Translations under genes and position numbers: made by a program
Shown here: positions 29,225 through 37,953 of the stretch, piece after piece
Numbering within the stretch: position 1 is the first letter of the stretch
Layout of the letters: each line of letters opens with the position of its first letter
Assembly (NCBI GenBank): GCA_024635995.1
Contig: JAGXHW010000010.1
Coordinates: 28,224-92,223 of the forward strand
Direction of reading: 5' to 3'
DNA: 64,000 nt
DNA from: Clostridiaceae bacterium
GTDB taxonomy: Bacteria > Bacillota > Clostridia > Peptostreptococcales > Tindalliaceae
Notes under the pieces: model-generated
The model's database searches: none
What the model was told of the DNA's origin: nothing
The model's input: only the letters and a program-made list of their open reading frames with translations

Positions 29225-29399
29225 CGTCACGTTCCGGTTCGCGGGTTTACCGGAGGTGACGAGCAGCTATATTAAGCTGCTAATGCGTAATTATCGTTTG
29301 CATTTATCTTTAGGTGTCCCGTTCTTTAACGTGTACCCGAAACAAAAACACGGCTCGCTTCTGAAGACTCCAAACCCCCGTCGAGACCAGTACGTCCCC
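29044..29399 (-). ncRNA. ssrA: tmRNA
   Basis: The 5' GGGGACG pairs with the 3' CGTCTCC, giving a seven-pair acceptor stem with the G-U third pair that marks alanine charging. CCA is encoded (29044-29046). The T arm AGGGG-TTCGACT-CCCCT is intact. The tag frame is GCA AAC GAT AAT TAC GCA TTA GCA GCT TAA (29272-29301), giving ANDNYALAA. tmRNA rescues stalled ribosomes with SmpB. The mature 5' end abuts the smpB stop. The prophage lies at the 3' end, which is the likely attachment site; a partial duplicate is expected at the far prophage end outside the window. Confidence 0.97.
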
Positions 29400-29864
29400 T
29401 TACTGTTTTTGCCGTTCACGCAGTTCTTTTTGGATCCTGCGGTCGGCGTCCCGTCTGGCAATGGTTTCCCTTTTGTCATACTGGGCTTTACCACGGGCAA
29501 CTGCCAGTTCAATTTTCACTTTCCCATTTTTCAGGTATGCACGTAAAGGAATTAGCGAAAACCCTTTTTGCTGTACATACCCTATGAGTTTACTAATTTC
29601 ACGCTTATGCAATAGTAGTTTTCTCACGCGCATTGGGTCTGTGTTGAAAATGTTCCCCTGTTCATACGGGCTTATATGTACATTATACAGGAAAATCTCA
29701 CTATTTTCAACTTTTGCATATCCATCTTTCAGGTTGATTTTTCCACCGCGTATAGATTTGACTTCTGTGCCCTTTAGAGCAATCCCAGCCTCATAGGTTT
29801 CCTCAATAAAGTAATCATGTCGTGCTTTGCGATTTTGAGCTATCACTTTAACGTTTTCTGCCAT
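29400..29864 (-). CDS. smpB: SsrA-binding protein SmpB
   Basis: 154 residues, full length: [44 protein letters not shown], the HISPYEQGN motif, and a basic C-terminal tail ([16 protein letters not shown]) that enters the ribosomal A site. It binds tmRNA and is needed for trans-translation. Its TAA (29400-29402) touches the first base of ssrA, so both are probably on one transcript that is processed. A ribosome-binding site GAAAGGA precedes the ATG. Confidence 0.97.
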   Translation of the reverse strand: MAENVKVIAQNRKARHDYFIEETYEAGIALKGTEVKSIRGGKINLKDGYAKVENSEIFLYNVHISPYEQGNIFNTDPMRVRKLLLHKREISKLIGYVQQKGFSLIPLRAYLKNGKVKIELAVARGKAQYDKRETIARRDADRRIQKELRERQKQ

Positions 29865-29950
29865 TCTCGCTCATTCCTTTCAAACATTAACAATCGCCAT
29901 GAATGTATTTCGTGTCATCCGGCGTTTGAGAAATTCATTTCTAAGTTGGT

Positions 29951-29959
29951 ATTATATCA
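29951..29959 (-). promoter_or_regulatory. smpB-ssrA promoter (extended -10)
   Basis: On the minus strand TGATATAAT is an extended -10 element, located after the ribokinase stop and about 85 bases before the smpB start. No good -35 is seen at 17 bases, which is common for extended -10 promoters. It is the only convincing promoter seen ahead of smpB and ssrA. Confidence 0.6.
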
Positions 29960-29980
29960 CAGACTCGAGAAATTATGGGT

Positions 29981-30883
29981 TTAGATGTTGCTTCTTTTCA
30001 TGAAGTCTTCTACTTCCCGTTTAGTGGGCAACGAACTTTGAGCTCCCATCTTGGTGGTGGCTAAAGCCCCAGCTGCATTGGCGTAGTCCAGTGCATCTTC
30101 AAGCTCTTTTCCATCACCCAGTGCTACCACCAGTGCTGCGTTGAATGTGTCTCCCGCTGCTGTTGTGTCAATCGCCTTGACAGAATATGGCGAGGCACTT
30201 ATTTTCGTTTCTTCCCTGTAAGCCACTGAACCCTTGACGCCAAGCGTAACCACCACTGTATTAATTCCCTGTTGTATCAGCCTGGCAACCCCTTCCTCAA
30301 GATCATCACTGCCCGTTAACAAAGCCAGTTCTGTCTCATTAGGTGTCACTACATCCACCAGGGAAATCAGTTCTCCAGGCAAAACCGTGGCTGGCGCAGG
30401 ATTTAACAGTACTTTTTTGTTTAGTTTTCTGGCCAGTCTTGCCGCTGTAACAACACTGTTCATGGGAATTTCCAACTGGAGCATCACCCAGTCAGCCTTT
30501 TTTATGATCTCTTCCTGTTGTTTGATCCATTCTTGTGATACTTTATGGTTGGCACCCGGGTAGACTAAAATCGTGTTATCACCCTTTTGATCCACTGTAA
30601 TCAGGGCATTGCCACTTGGGCCTTCAGTACGGTTGATGCCTTCTAAGCCAATGCCTTCCATTTTTAGATGCTGGAACAGTTCTTCTCCGAATCCATCATT
30701 TCCCAAGGCCCCAACCATGTTCACGTCTGCCCCCAATCTTGCAGCAGACACGGCCTGGTTGGCGCCTTTTCCCCCTGGAACAGTGAAATAACCCTCTGCC
30801 GTAAGTGTTTCTCCTTTTTGAGGCAGTCGGCTGACTTTCATCACCATATCCATATTGATGCTTCCAATCACAACAATCTTCAC
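29981..30883 (-). CDS. rbsK: ribokinase
   Basis: 300 residues from the GTG at 30883 (GGAGGG upstream). PfkB family: GSINMDMVMKV at the start, the GGKGANQAVSAARLGA motif near residue 37, and the C-terminal DTTAAGDTFNAAL signature with the catalytic Asp. It phosphorylates ribose to ribose-5-phosphate. It is the last gene of the nucleoside uptake and hydrolysis operon, so it would use ribose freed by the two nucleoside hydrolases. Confidence 0.92.
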   Translation of the reverse strand: MKIVVIGSINMDMVMKVSRLPQKGETLTAEGYFTVPGGKGANQAVSAARLGADVNMVGALGNDGFGEELFQHLKMEGIGLEGINRTEGPSGNALITVDQKGDNTILVYPGANHKVSQEWIKQQEEIIKKADWVMLQLEIPMNSVVTAARLARKLNKKVLLNPAPATVLPGELISLVDVVTPNETELALLTGSDDLEEGVARLIQQGINTVVVTLGVKGSVAYREETKISASPYSVKAIDTTAAGDTFNAALVVALGDGKELEDALDYANAAGALATTKMGAQSSLPTKREVEDFMKRSNI

Positions 30884-30924
30884 AAAACAACCCTCCAAAA
30901 TACATCATAAGTGATCAAATCATC

Positions 30925-32319
30925 CTAGTAGCGAACCGCCTGCTTCACTGCTTCAACGGTTCTTTCTGCCAGCTGAGGTATTGTCAGATGTTTCATGCCC
31001 CGCACATAAGTGGTCACTTCATTCTTAAGGGGGGCTTTCCAGTGGTCTGCGATATTATGTTTTCCAATAGCAATGCCAAGTATGGTCCCCACCTGTGCTG
31101 CATTACAGTCCACTTCTCTTCCTGCCATGGCAATAATGTGCATTGTTTCATCAAAATCACCATTGCCAAACCATAACGCAACCACTTCCGCTGCTGCATT
31201 TGGGTATACATGACTCCAATGACACTTTTCCAACATTTTTTCGCAAGCGTTCCATACATTTTTCCATTGTGTATTTTCTTCCTTGCACCACTTGAGTACT
31301 GTATTAACAACATAATAATACTCACTGTTTGCAGGGATCATTTCAACTGCAGATTGGAGAATGATTCTGGGATTTGATTCGATAAAAGCCAGTGACGCCA
31401 TCACAGCGTTGAAGACTTCGCCTAAAATTCCATTATTGTCATGAGACACAGAACCATCCATCCATGCCAACCGGGCAGCTTCCTTGGAATCACCGGGTGC
31501 CACCATACCACAAATAGCACCTCGCATTTGAGCCCCTACCCATTCGGAAAACGGATTATTTCGACTTCCACTTTCAGGGGGATAATACCCCAGGTTTATG
31601 GATCGTAATGCCAGATCCTCCGCATCAATACCATAAGGTATGGAAGAAACCCATTCATCCCCAATTTGCAAAGCGTTAATACCATACCCCTTCTCTTCAA
31701 AGCAGCGTAAAAATGCAAGCTCGTAAGTAATGTCATTGGTAAGGCTGATGGGTTGACGAACATAACCTCTTACATCACCTAATAGTTCTATGATTTGGTC
31801 TGTGGTGTATCCCTCCAGCGCACTACCCAACTGACTGCCGATGATTTTTCCCAACCAGGCATCCTTGATCTGGTTTTCATATTCAATGGATTGTTCATCA
31901 ACTTCTTGTGTATCTGGAAATTCAACCGCCTTAGCGTATTGTTCGTACGACTTAAACATATCGAACTGCCAGTATGGTGCATCCGGGTTGATATCTGCTG
32001 TTGATGTTAAGTATTTTATGCGTGCTGTCACACGAAATAATTTCGACATGTCATTTACTTCATAAGCGTCCAAACCTTCTTGTATCAATCTTTCTGCCGG
32101 TTCAACAAAGTAGCCCTTACTTTCAAGGCTTTGTATCATTGCAACAATCAAACATTCAGGTTGTCCCGTGCCAATGGTTTTTCCTTTCCACCATCCTCTT
32201 ACCCGTTCATCTTCATTTTTTTCCATCTTGGAGAATAAGTCCCAATTATGTGGCGGGGTATGTAGTATTTGCGGTTCAGCATTTTCAATCAACTCTTTTG
32301 AAAATTGCCACGCTTTCAT
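30925..32319 (-). CDS. ADP-ribosylglycohydrolase family protein
   Basis: 464 residues from the ATG at 32319 (AAAGGAGGG upstream). The DraG-type fold is suggested by DAWLGKIIGSQLGSALEGYTT (about 160-180), SLTNDITYELAFL (about 200-212) and GREVDCNAAQVGTILGIAIG (about 420). In the family the last motif is normally GGDTDTxxAxxG, so the first metal-binding Asp is replaced by Glu here and the TDD motif reads TND. It could hydrolyse an N-glycosidic bond in an ADP-ribosyl or nucleoside-like compound rather than remove ADP-ribose from protein. The nucleoside-hydrolase neighbours support a small-molecule substrate. About 150 N-terminal residues are extra. Confidence 0.8.
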   Translation of the reverse strand: MKAWQFSKELIENAEPQILHTPPHNWDLFSKMEKNEDERVRGWWKGKTIGTGQPECLIVAMIQSLESKGYFVEPAERLIQEGLDAYEVNDMSKLFRVTARIKYLTSTADINPDAPYWQFDMFKSYEQYAKAVEFPDTQEVDEQSIEYENQIKDAWLGKIIGSQLGSALEGYTTDQIIELLGDVRGYVRQPISLTNDITYELAFLRCFEEKGYGINALQIGDEWVSSIPYGIDAEDLALRSINLGYYPPESGSRNNPFSEWVGAQMRGAICGMVAPGDSKEAARLAWMDGSVSHDNNGILGEVFNAVMASLAFIESNPRIILQSAVEMIPANSEYYYVVNTVLKWCKEENTQWKNVWNACEKMLEKCHWSHVYPNAAAEVVALWFGNGDFDETMHIIAMAGREVDCNAAQVGTILGIAIGKHNIADHWKAPLKNEVTTYVRGMKHLTIPQLAERTVEAVKQAVRY

Positions 32320-32405
32320 TTCAAACCCTCCTTTACACTTTATCATCCCGGATGCCTCGTGACTAAAACATAAATCATTCGATCACACAGTATATTAACA
32401 AGAGA

Positions 32406-33335
32406 TCAACTTTCATATGATTTCAGCAACTTTTTTACCAATTGAACAAAGCCTTCTCTGTCAATGTCCAGGACCACATTCACATTGGGATCTTTTTTTG
32501 TTACTCCCATAAGGTCTACCACCGTTTTTCCTGTGGTATACTTGCCCTTTGTTTCAACAACCACATGGTAAGGTGCAGTCACAAAGAGCTCAGGTTTTAT
32601 CACTGCTGTCACAGCAGAAGGATCATGCATCACTGCACCACTGAAACCAAACCGGGTAGCAAATTCATAGATGTGATTCATCATGTCCTGTGCCAGCTTG
32701 GCGCCGGTTCCAGGCACTGAGGCCATTGAATCAATCTCATCTTTCATTAGAAGTGCTTTGTGGGTACAATCCAGTCCGACCATAGTGATAGGAATACCCG
32801 AGTCAAAGACGATGCGGGCTGCTTCCGGATCTGCATAGATGTTGTATTCTGCCGCAGGAGTATCGTTTCCATAGCAGGCAGAACCACCCATCATAGTGAT
32901 CCCTTCAATGCCATCTTTCAACGCAGGGTATTTCATTAATGCAATGGCAACATTTGTAAGTGGTCCTAAAGTGATTAGATGCACCTTTTCACTTTTATCA
33001 ACAGTCAATTCATAAAACAGGTCCCATGCTTTTATATCTAATGTAGGAGTCACAGGGTCTGGTAATTCGACTGGTCCCATACCTGATTCACCGTGTACAT
33101 GAGGAGCAGTCACCAGCGGCCGCATAATGGGTTTGTCAGCTCCATGAGCAACAGGGACATTTTTCTTTAAATACGAGACTATTTTTCGTCCATTGATCGC
33201 TGTTTTATCCCCGGTTTGGTTTCCTGCCACAGTGGTAATCGCCTTTACGTCCAACTCTTCTGCAGCCAATGCCATTACCAGTGCAATGGTATCATCCGTT
33301 CCTGGGTCACAGTCGATGATCACTGGTCGTTTCAT
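32406..33335 (-). CDS. inosine/uridine-preferring nucleoside hydrolase
   Basis: 309 residues from the ATG at 33335 (GGGGAGG upstream). The calcium-binding DCDPGTDDT motif is at residues 8-16, with ITLGPLTNVAIAL and a MMGGSACYGNDTPAAEYNIYADPEAA block typical of the family. It splits ribonucleosides into base and ribose. It is the second of two tandem paralogues, coupled to the first by ATGA overlap. Substrate preference cannot be read from sequence. Confidence 0.92.
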   Translation of the reverse strand: MKRPVIIDCDPGTDDTIALVMALAAEELDVKAITTVAGNQTGDKTAINGRKIVSYLKKNVPVAHGADKPIMRPLVTAPHVHGESGMGPVELPDPVTPTLDIKAWDLFYELTVDKSEKVHLITLGPLTNVAIALMKYPALKDGIEGITMMGGSACYGNDTPAAEYNIYADPEAARIVFDSGIPITMVGLDCTHKALLMKDEIDSMASVPGTGAKLAQDMMNHIYEFATRFGFSGAVMHDPSAVTAVIKPELFVTAPYHVVVETKGKYTTGKTVVDLMGVTKKDPNVNVVLDIDREGFVQLVKKLLKSYES

Positions 33336-34279
33336 GAGCGAACCTCCCCTTGGTGGTAACATTGCAAGCTGTCTTTAAGTAACTGAATAAAACCTTCCCG
33401 ATCAATGTCAAAGACTACATCCACCTGTTTTTCTTTGCCTGTAATGCCATGTATGTCAACAACTGTCGCTCCATCTGTGTATTCACCACAGGTTTCAATG
33501 TCAACATGAAGATTTTGAGATATGAACAGTTCGGGTTTTATGAGCCAAGCCACTGCACAGGGATCATGCAACGGGCTTCCCTCAAAACCCATTTCCTGAT
33601 GAAATTTAGCAAAGAAATCCAACAGCTCAGCCACCATCACAGCAACTTTGCCTCCCTGCTGTCTTATCTCTTCAATCTCACTATTGAATATTTGTGCTTT
33701 ATGGGTAACATCCAGCCCACACATTGTGATAGGGATACCCGATTCAAAAACAATCTCTGCCGCTTCCGGATCAACCATGATGTTAAATTCAGCCGCTGGC
33801 GTCCAATTGCCTCCCACCGCTGAACCACCCATCAATGAGATTCGTTCGATTTTCTGTTTTAAATGCGGTGCCGCAATCAGTAACCTGGCAATGTTTGTTA
33901 AAGGACCTGTGGGCACCAGAGTAATCGGAACTTGGCTCTCACTGATCACTTTTTCCATTAACTCCAATGCGCTCAGCGGGCTGGCACTAAACGCAGGCTC
34001 CGGCAACTCAGGGCCATCCAGGCCTGAATCGCCATGTACTTCAGGCGCAATTTCCAGATCCCGCACCAGGGGTTTGCTGGCTCCTGCCGCTACAGGCACA
34101 TGATGAATACCAGCAAAACTAAGAACTTTCATCGCATTTATCAGTGTTTTTGCACTGGTTTGATTGCCTCCCACGGTTGTTACTGCTCTTACTTCCAGTC
34201 GTTCATTGGCAAGAGCCATGAGCAGTGCAATGGCATCATCATGCCCAGGGTCGCAATCCATAATAATTGGTTTTTTCAT
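33332..34279 (-). CDS. inosine/uridine-preferring nucleoside hydrolase
   Basis: 315 residues. The motif DCDPGHDDA is near the N-terminus, followed by TTVGGNQTSAKT, LVPTGPLTNIARLL and the LMGGSAVGGNWTPAAEFNIMVDPEAA block. It removes the base from nucleosides brought in by the adjacent ABC transporter. It differs from its tandem paralogue in many positions, so the pair may cover different substrates. The start overlaps the end of the permease gene. Confidence 0.92.
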   Translation of the reverse strand: MKKPIIMDCDPGHDDAIALLMALANERLEVRAVTTVGGNQTSAKTLINAMKVLSFAGIHHVPVAAGASKPLVRDLEIAPEVHGDSGLDGPELPEPAFSASPLSALELMEKVISESQVPITLVPTGPLTNIARLLIAAPHLKQKIERISLMGGSAVGGNWTPAAEFNIMVDPEAAEIVFESGIPITMCGLDVTHKAQIFNSEIEEIRQQGGKVAVMVAELLDFFAKFHQEMGFEGSPLHDPCAVAWLIKPELFISQNLHVDIETCGEYTDGATVVDIHGITGKEKQVDVVFDIDREGFIQLLKDSLQCYHQGEVRS

Positions 34280-35211
34280 ACGCGGTCCTCCGATTTATGT
34301 TTTTGGGCCATTGATTGACGTCGTTTCGCATAAATGACAAGGCCTAAGATGGTAACAACATACGGTACCATTTGAACAAATTCAGATGGTATACGGAATG
34401 CCTGCAAGGCATTTGCCAGGGCATCAGCAGTACCAAACAAGAGGGATGTGAGTAAAACACCAAAAGGTCTTCCCATTCCCAGTGCTTCAGCAGCCAGGGC
34501 AATAAAACCGCGGCCGGCTGTCATGTTTGTTGAAAACCAGGATACATATCCCATGGACATAAATGCTCCGCCAAAACCTGCAAAAGCGCCACTCATTATC
34601 AAAGCTATGTATTGGGTTTTAATCACGCTGATTCCCACTGAATCTGCCGCATGTGCATTTTCTCCTACAGCACGGATACGTAATCCTAAGGGAGTTTTGT
34701 AGATAAGTACATATACCACAATCACAGAAAGTAAAGCTACATAGGTTAAAATATTATGATTTGATAACACAGAGCCCACAACAGGAATCTGATGGATGAT
34801 GGGTATCTGGATTTTTGGTAATACTTTGCTTGCAAGGGAGCTGGAAATCCCTCTGTCACCGGATATAACATAAAGCGCAAAAACGGTGCCTCCTGAAGCC
34901 ATTAAATTGATGGCTATCGCGGCTAAAATAATGTCTGTTTTCAGGTTAAGTGCAAAGTATGCCAACATTAATCCCAGCAGCATACCCGCCAACACTGCGG
35001 CGACTACCCCAGCCATGCCGCTGCCAGTAAAGGCACTGACAACCACACCGGTGAGAGCTGCCGTTAACATGGTTCCTTCCATGCTGATATTAACAACACC
35101 GGCTTTGATGGAGATCAAGGCACCCAATGTGGCGAATAAAATGGGAGTGGTTACGCGCAAAACAGCATAGCCAAAACTGGTCGAAAAAATAATATCCAAC
35201 AGATCAGCCAT
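34276..35211 (-). CDS. nucleoside ABC transporter permease, NupQ-type
   Basis: 311 residues from the ATG at 35211 (GGGAGGT upstream). Polytopic BPD_transp_2 permease with the conserved SIKAGVVNISMEGTML loop and GLRIRAVGENAHAADSVGI cytoplasmic loop. It pairs with the second permease and the double ATPase to import nucleosides bound by the BMP lipoprotein. Overlaps both neighbours by a few bases. Confidence 0.9.
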   Translation of the reverse strand: MADLLDIIFSTSFGYAVLRVTTPILFATLGALISIKAGVVNISMEGTMLTAALTGVVVSAFTGSGMAGVVAAVLAGMLLGLMLAYFALNLKTDIILAAIAINLMASGGTVFALYVISGDRGISSSLASKVLPKIQIPIIHQIPVVGSVLSNHNILTYVALLSVIVVYVLIYKTPLGLRIRAVGENAHAADSVGISVIKTQYIALIMSGAFAGFGGAFMSMGYVSWFSTNMTAGRGFIALAAEALGMGRPFGVLLTSLLFGTADALANALQAFRIPSEFVQMVPYVVTILGLVIYAKRRQSMAQKHKSEDRV

Positions 35212-36283
35212 TCTGCACACCTCCCTCATCTATTGGTTGGTTTTGCATCTTTTCTTTTACGATCATTCGATGACGCCATCCAGCCAAAAGCCTCTCTGCT
35301 GTCACCAACATGATCATAATTCCCTGGATAATGGCCACCACTTCACTGGGCACGTCGGTGACCCTCGACATCAGATCTGCCCCTATTCTCAAATAACCCA
35401 GAAAGAAGGCAAACACTGGGATGAGTAACGGATTATTACGTGCCATGATGGCCACAATGATACCATCCCAACCATAACCTGGCAGCTGGAACCATGTAAA
35501 ACGGGTGTACATGCCAAGCAGTTCCACTGCTCCTCCCATACCAGCAATAATGCCGCCGATGATTTGTGAATACAGCACAACGGACTTCGTATTGATTCCG
35601 GAATATTCCGCAAAACGGATGTTTAAACCAACCATTCTGAGGGCATATCCCCAGCGTGAACGGTAAAGGAATAAATACACCAGTATCACCATCAGCAGCG
35701 CAATAAAAATTCCAAAATGAACACGGGTACCTTCCAGCACTCGGATCAGTTTAACCTGTTCAGGCAATCTGTGTGATGCCATTGCCCCTGCCTGTGCATC
35801 CCGAAAATAGTTGTTGATGATGAAGATGCCCAGCCAAAACAGTATGTAATTCATCATAAGAGAAGAAACCAGTTCACTTGCATCCAATTTTGATTTTAAC
35901 AGCGCTGGTATCGCATTCCCCAGTCCACCGGCAATTCCACCGCATAAGATGGCCACAATGGGCATAATGATGGGCGGCAGTTCAAAAGACAGTGCTAAGG
36001 CCGTTGCCCCGACAGCCCCAATGAAAAAACCACCCTCTGCCCCCAGGTTAAACTGTTTGGCTGTGAACATAACGGATATGGCCAGTCCGGTAAAAACCAG
36101 GGGTATTGCCATTTCAAGCACATTACCAAAATTTCGTAGACTGCTGAGAGGCCCCAGAAGAAATCGTTGCAAGGCATAGCCTGGGTCTTCACTGACAGTG
36201 AAAATGATGATGAAAGCCAATAGAAGGGCCACACCAATGGCTACCAGGGTGCGCATTGCTTCGAACAGTATTTTTTTATTCAC
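35204..36283 (-). CDS. nucleoside ABC transporter permease, NupP-type
   Basis: 359 residues from a GTG at 36283 (GGAGG eight bases upstream). It has about ten membrane segments and the family loop FTAKQFNLGAEGGFFIGAVGA, with a second conserved loop WGYALRMVGLNIRFAEYSGIN. It is the larger of the two permeases, as is usual. The start overlaps the end of the ATPase gene. Confidence 0.9.
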   Translation of the reverse strand: MNKKILFEAMRTLVAIGVALLLAFIIIFTVSEDPGYALQRFLLGPLSSLRNFGNVLEMAIPLVFTGLAISVMFTAKQFNLGAEGGFFIGAVGATALALSFELPPIIMPIVAILCGGIAGGLGNAIPALLKSKLDASELVSSLMMNYILFWLGIFIINNYFRDAQAGAMASHRLPEQVKLIRVLEGTRVHFGIFIALLMVILVYLFLYRSRWGYALRMVGLNIRFAEYSGINTKSVVLYSQIIGGIIAGMGGAVELLGMYTRFTWFQLPGYGWDGIIVAIMARNNPLLIPVFAFFLGYLRIGADLMSRVTDVPSEVVAIIQGIMIMLVTAERLLAGWRHRMIVKEKMQNQPIDEGGVQNG

Positions 36284-37829
36284 CCAAGGCACCTCCCATT
36301 TCTTTCACTTCCATTTTTTTAAGGCCCAGCATATACATGCCCAATTCCATCTCGTCAACTTTAGAAGCGTCTTCAAAATAAGCAGCCATTTCGCCTTCGT
36401 ACATCACCATTAAACTGTCACTCAGCTCCATTACTTCGTTCAGGTCAGCTGAAACAAGGAGTATGGCCGTTCCTTCATCTCTTAGTTCAACCAACTTATT
36501 GCGAATGAATTCGGTAGAACCTACGTCTATGCCTCGTGTTGGTTGATCTGCAATAATCAACTCAGGATCGGAAGAAAATTCCCTGGCAACAACCACCTTT
36601 TGAATATTACCGCCAGACAGCATATTGACCTGTTGTGTATGTCCGTCACATTTAATGCTGTAATCATCTATCAATTCATTGGATTTTTGTACCAAATCCT
36701 TTACTCGCTGTATAAGGCCTGTATTATAAACCGGATAATCATATCGATCAGAGATCAAGTTTTCTCCGATAGTTCCTTCCGCTGCAACACCATATACCAT
36801 TCGATCTTCAGGGATATGTGATGTTTTCAGATTTCTGATGTTTTTCACCGATAGTTTTGTTGCCTCTTGGTCATTAATGAATATCTTACCTTTTGACGCT
36901 TTTTTAAGTCCAGTAATCATTTCAACAAGTTCACCTTGCCCATTTCCTTCAACCCCGGCTATACCAAGTATTTCACCTTTTCGGAGGCGAAATGAAAGAT
37001 CTTTGACCACTGGTTTATTACCCTTGTCATAAAAAGAAAGATCTTCTATCTTCAACACAGTGTCTCCAGGTATGGCATCAGTTTTGTTTACTGTTAAGAT
37101 AACATCTCTGCCTACCATTAACCGGGATATTTCCTGTTCAGATATATCTTTTGTATCATACACTCCCATACTTCTACCATTTCTTAATATGGTCAGCCGG
37201 TCAGTAATTTGTTTGATTTCTTTCAACTTGTGGGAGATAAAGATGATCGTGAGCCCCTTATTTTTCAGGTTTATCAGCTCTTCGAACAACTCTTTGGTTT
37301 CCTGCGGTGTTAAAACTGCCGTTGGCTCGTCCAGAATAAGGATTTCGGCTCCTCGTAACAACGCTTTTAAGATTTCAATTTTTTGTTTTTTCCCTACTGC
37401 CAAGTCTAAAACCACTGCATTAGGGTCAATGTCAAGGTTATACGTTTTTGAAACTTCCTCTACCATTCTTACCGCTTTATCGAAATCAAAAAAGACATTG
37501 TTTCTTTTAGGTTCAATACCAAGCACCATGTTTTCTGCTACTGTTAAGGATGGCACCAACATAAAATGCTGGTGAACCATACCAATACCATAGTCAATGG
37601 CCACACTGGGAGAATTAAGCGTGACTTTTTTCCCTTTATAGTGTATTTCTCCTTCTTCCGGTTGTTCCATACCAAAGAGTATTTTCATCAGCGTTGATTT
37701 GCCTGCTCCATTTTCACCCATGATGGCGTGTATTTCACCTTTTTGAACAGAAAAGTCAACCTCCTTATTGGCTACAATCCCATTTGGATAAACTTTTGTG
37801 ATGCCTTTCATTGATAAGATTTCGTCCAT
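36276..37829 (-). CDS. nucleoside ABC transporter ATPase, two fused domains
   Basis: 517 residues with two ABC domains. The first has Walker A GENGAGKST (38-46), the signature LAVGKKQKIEI and Walker B LILDEPTAVLT. The second has the degenerate Walker A GVEGNGQGE and signature LSGGNIQKVVVAREF, as in RbsA/NupO proteins. It powers nucleoside uptake. It follows the lipoprotein gene after a gap with two hairpins, which may lower its expression relative to the binding protein. The ribosome-binding site is weak. Confidence 0.93.
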   Translation of the reverse strand: MDEILSMKGITKVYPNGIVANKEVDFSVQKGEIHAIMGENGAGKSTLMKILFGMEQPEEGEIHYKGKKVTLNSPSVAIDYGIGMVHQHFMLVPSLTVAENMVLGIEPKRNNVFFDFDKAVRMVEEVSKTYNLDIDPNAVVLDLAVGKKQKIEILKALLRGAEILILDEPTAVLTPQETKELFEELINLKNKGLTIIFISHKLKEIKQITDRLTILRNGRSMGVYDTKDISEQEISRLMVGRDVILTVNKTDAIPGDTVLKIEDLSFYDKGNKPVVKDLSFRLRKGEILGIAGVEGNGQGELVEMITGLKKASKGKIFINDQEATKLSVKNIRNLKTSHIPEDRMVYGVAAEGTIGENLISDRYDYPVYNTGLIQRVKDLVQKSNELIDDYSIKCDGHTQQVNMLSGGNIQKVVVAREFSSDPELIIADQPTRGIDVGSTEFIRNKLVELRDEGTAILLVSADLNEVMELSDSLMVMYEGEMAAYFEDASKVDEMELGMYMLGLKKMEVKEMGGALGE

Positions 37830-37852
37830 ACCCGCGTTTGCCCCCCATTCAT

Positions 37853-37882
37853 AAAACTCCCGTCAAATATGGCGGGAGTTTT
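37853..37882 (-). terminator. attenuator-like hairpin before the ABC ATPase gene
   Basis: AAAACTCCCG (37853-37862) and CGGGAGTTTT (37873-37882) form a perfect 10-bp stem with T runs on both strands. In the minus direction it would end part of the transcripts after the lipoprotein gene, a common way to make more binding protein than transporter. Confidence 0.6.
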
Positions 37883-37899
37883 GATCCCTTGGTAAGGGA

Positions 37900-37933
37900 A
37901 TGAACAGGACATATCAGGGATTGTCCTGTTCAT
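37900..37933 (-). repeat. perfect 12-bp inverted repeat after the lipoprotein gene
   Basis: ATGAACAGGACA (37900-37911) and TGTCCTGTTCAT (37922-37933) are exact reverse complements around a ten-base loop. No T run follows, so it is not a terminator. It could protect the lipoprotein mRNA 3' end from exonucleases or be a binding site. Confidence 0.75.
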
Positions 37934-37953
37934 GGTTTTACATTCAGTTTTTA

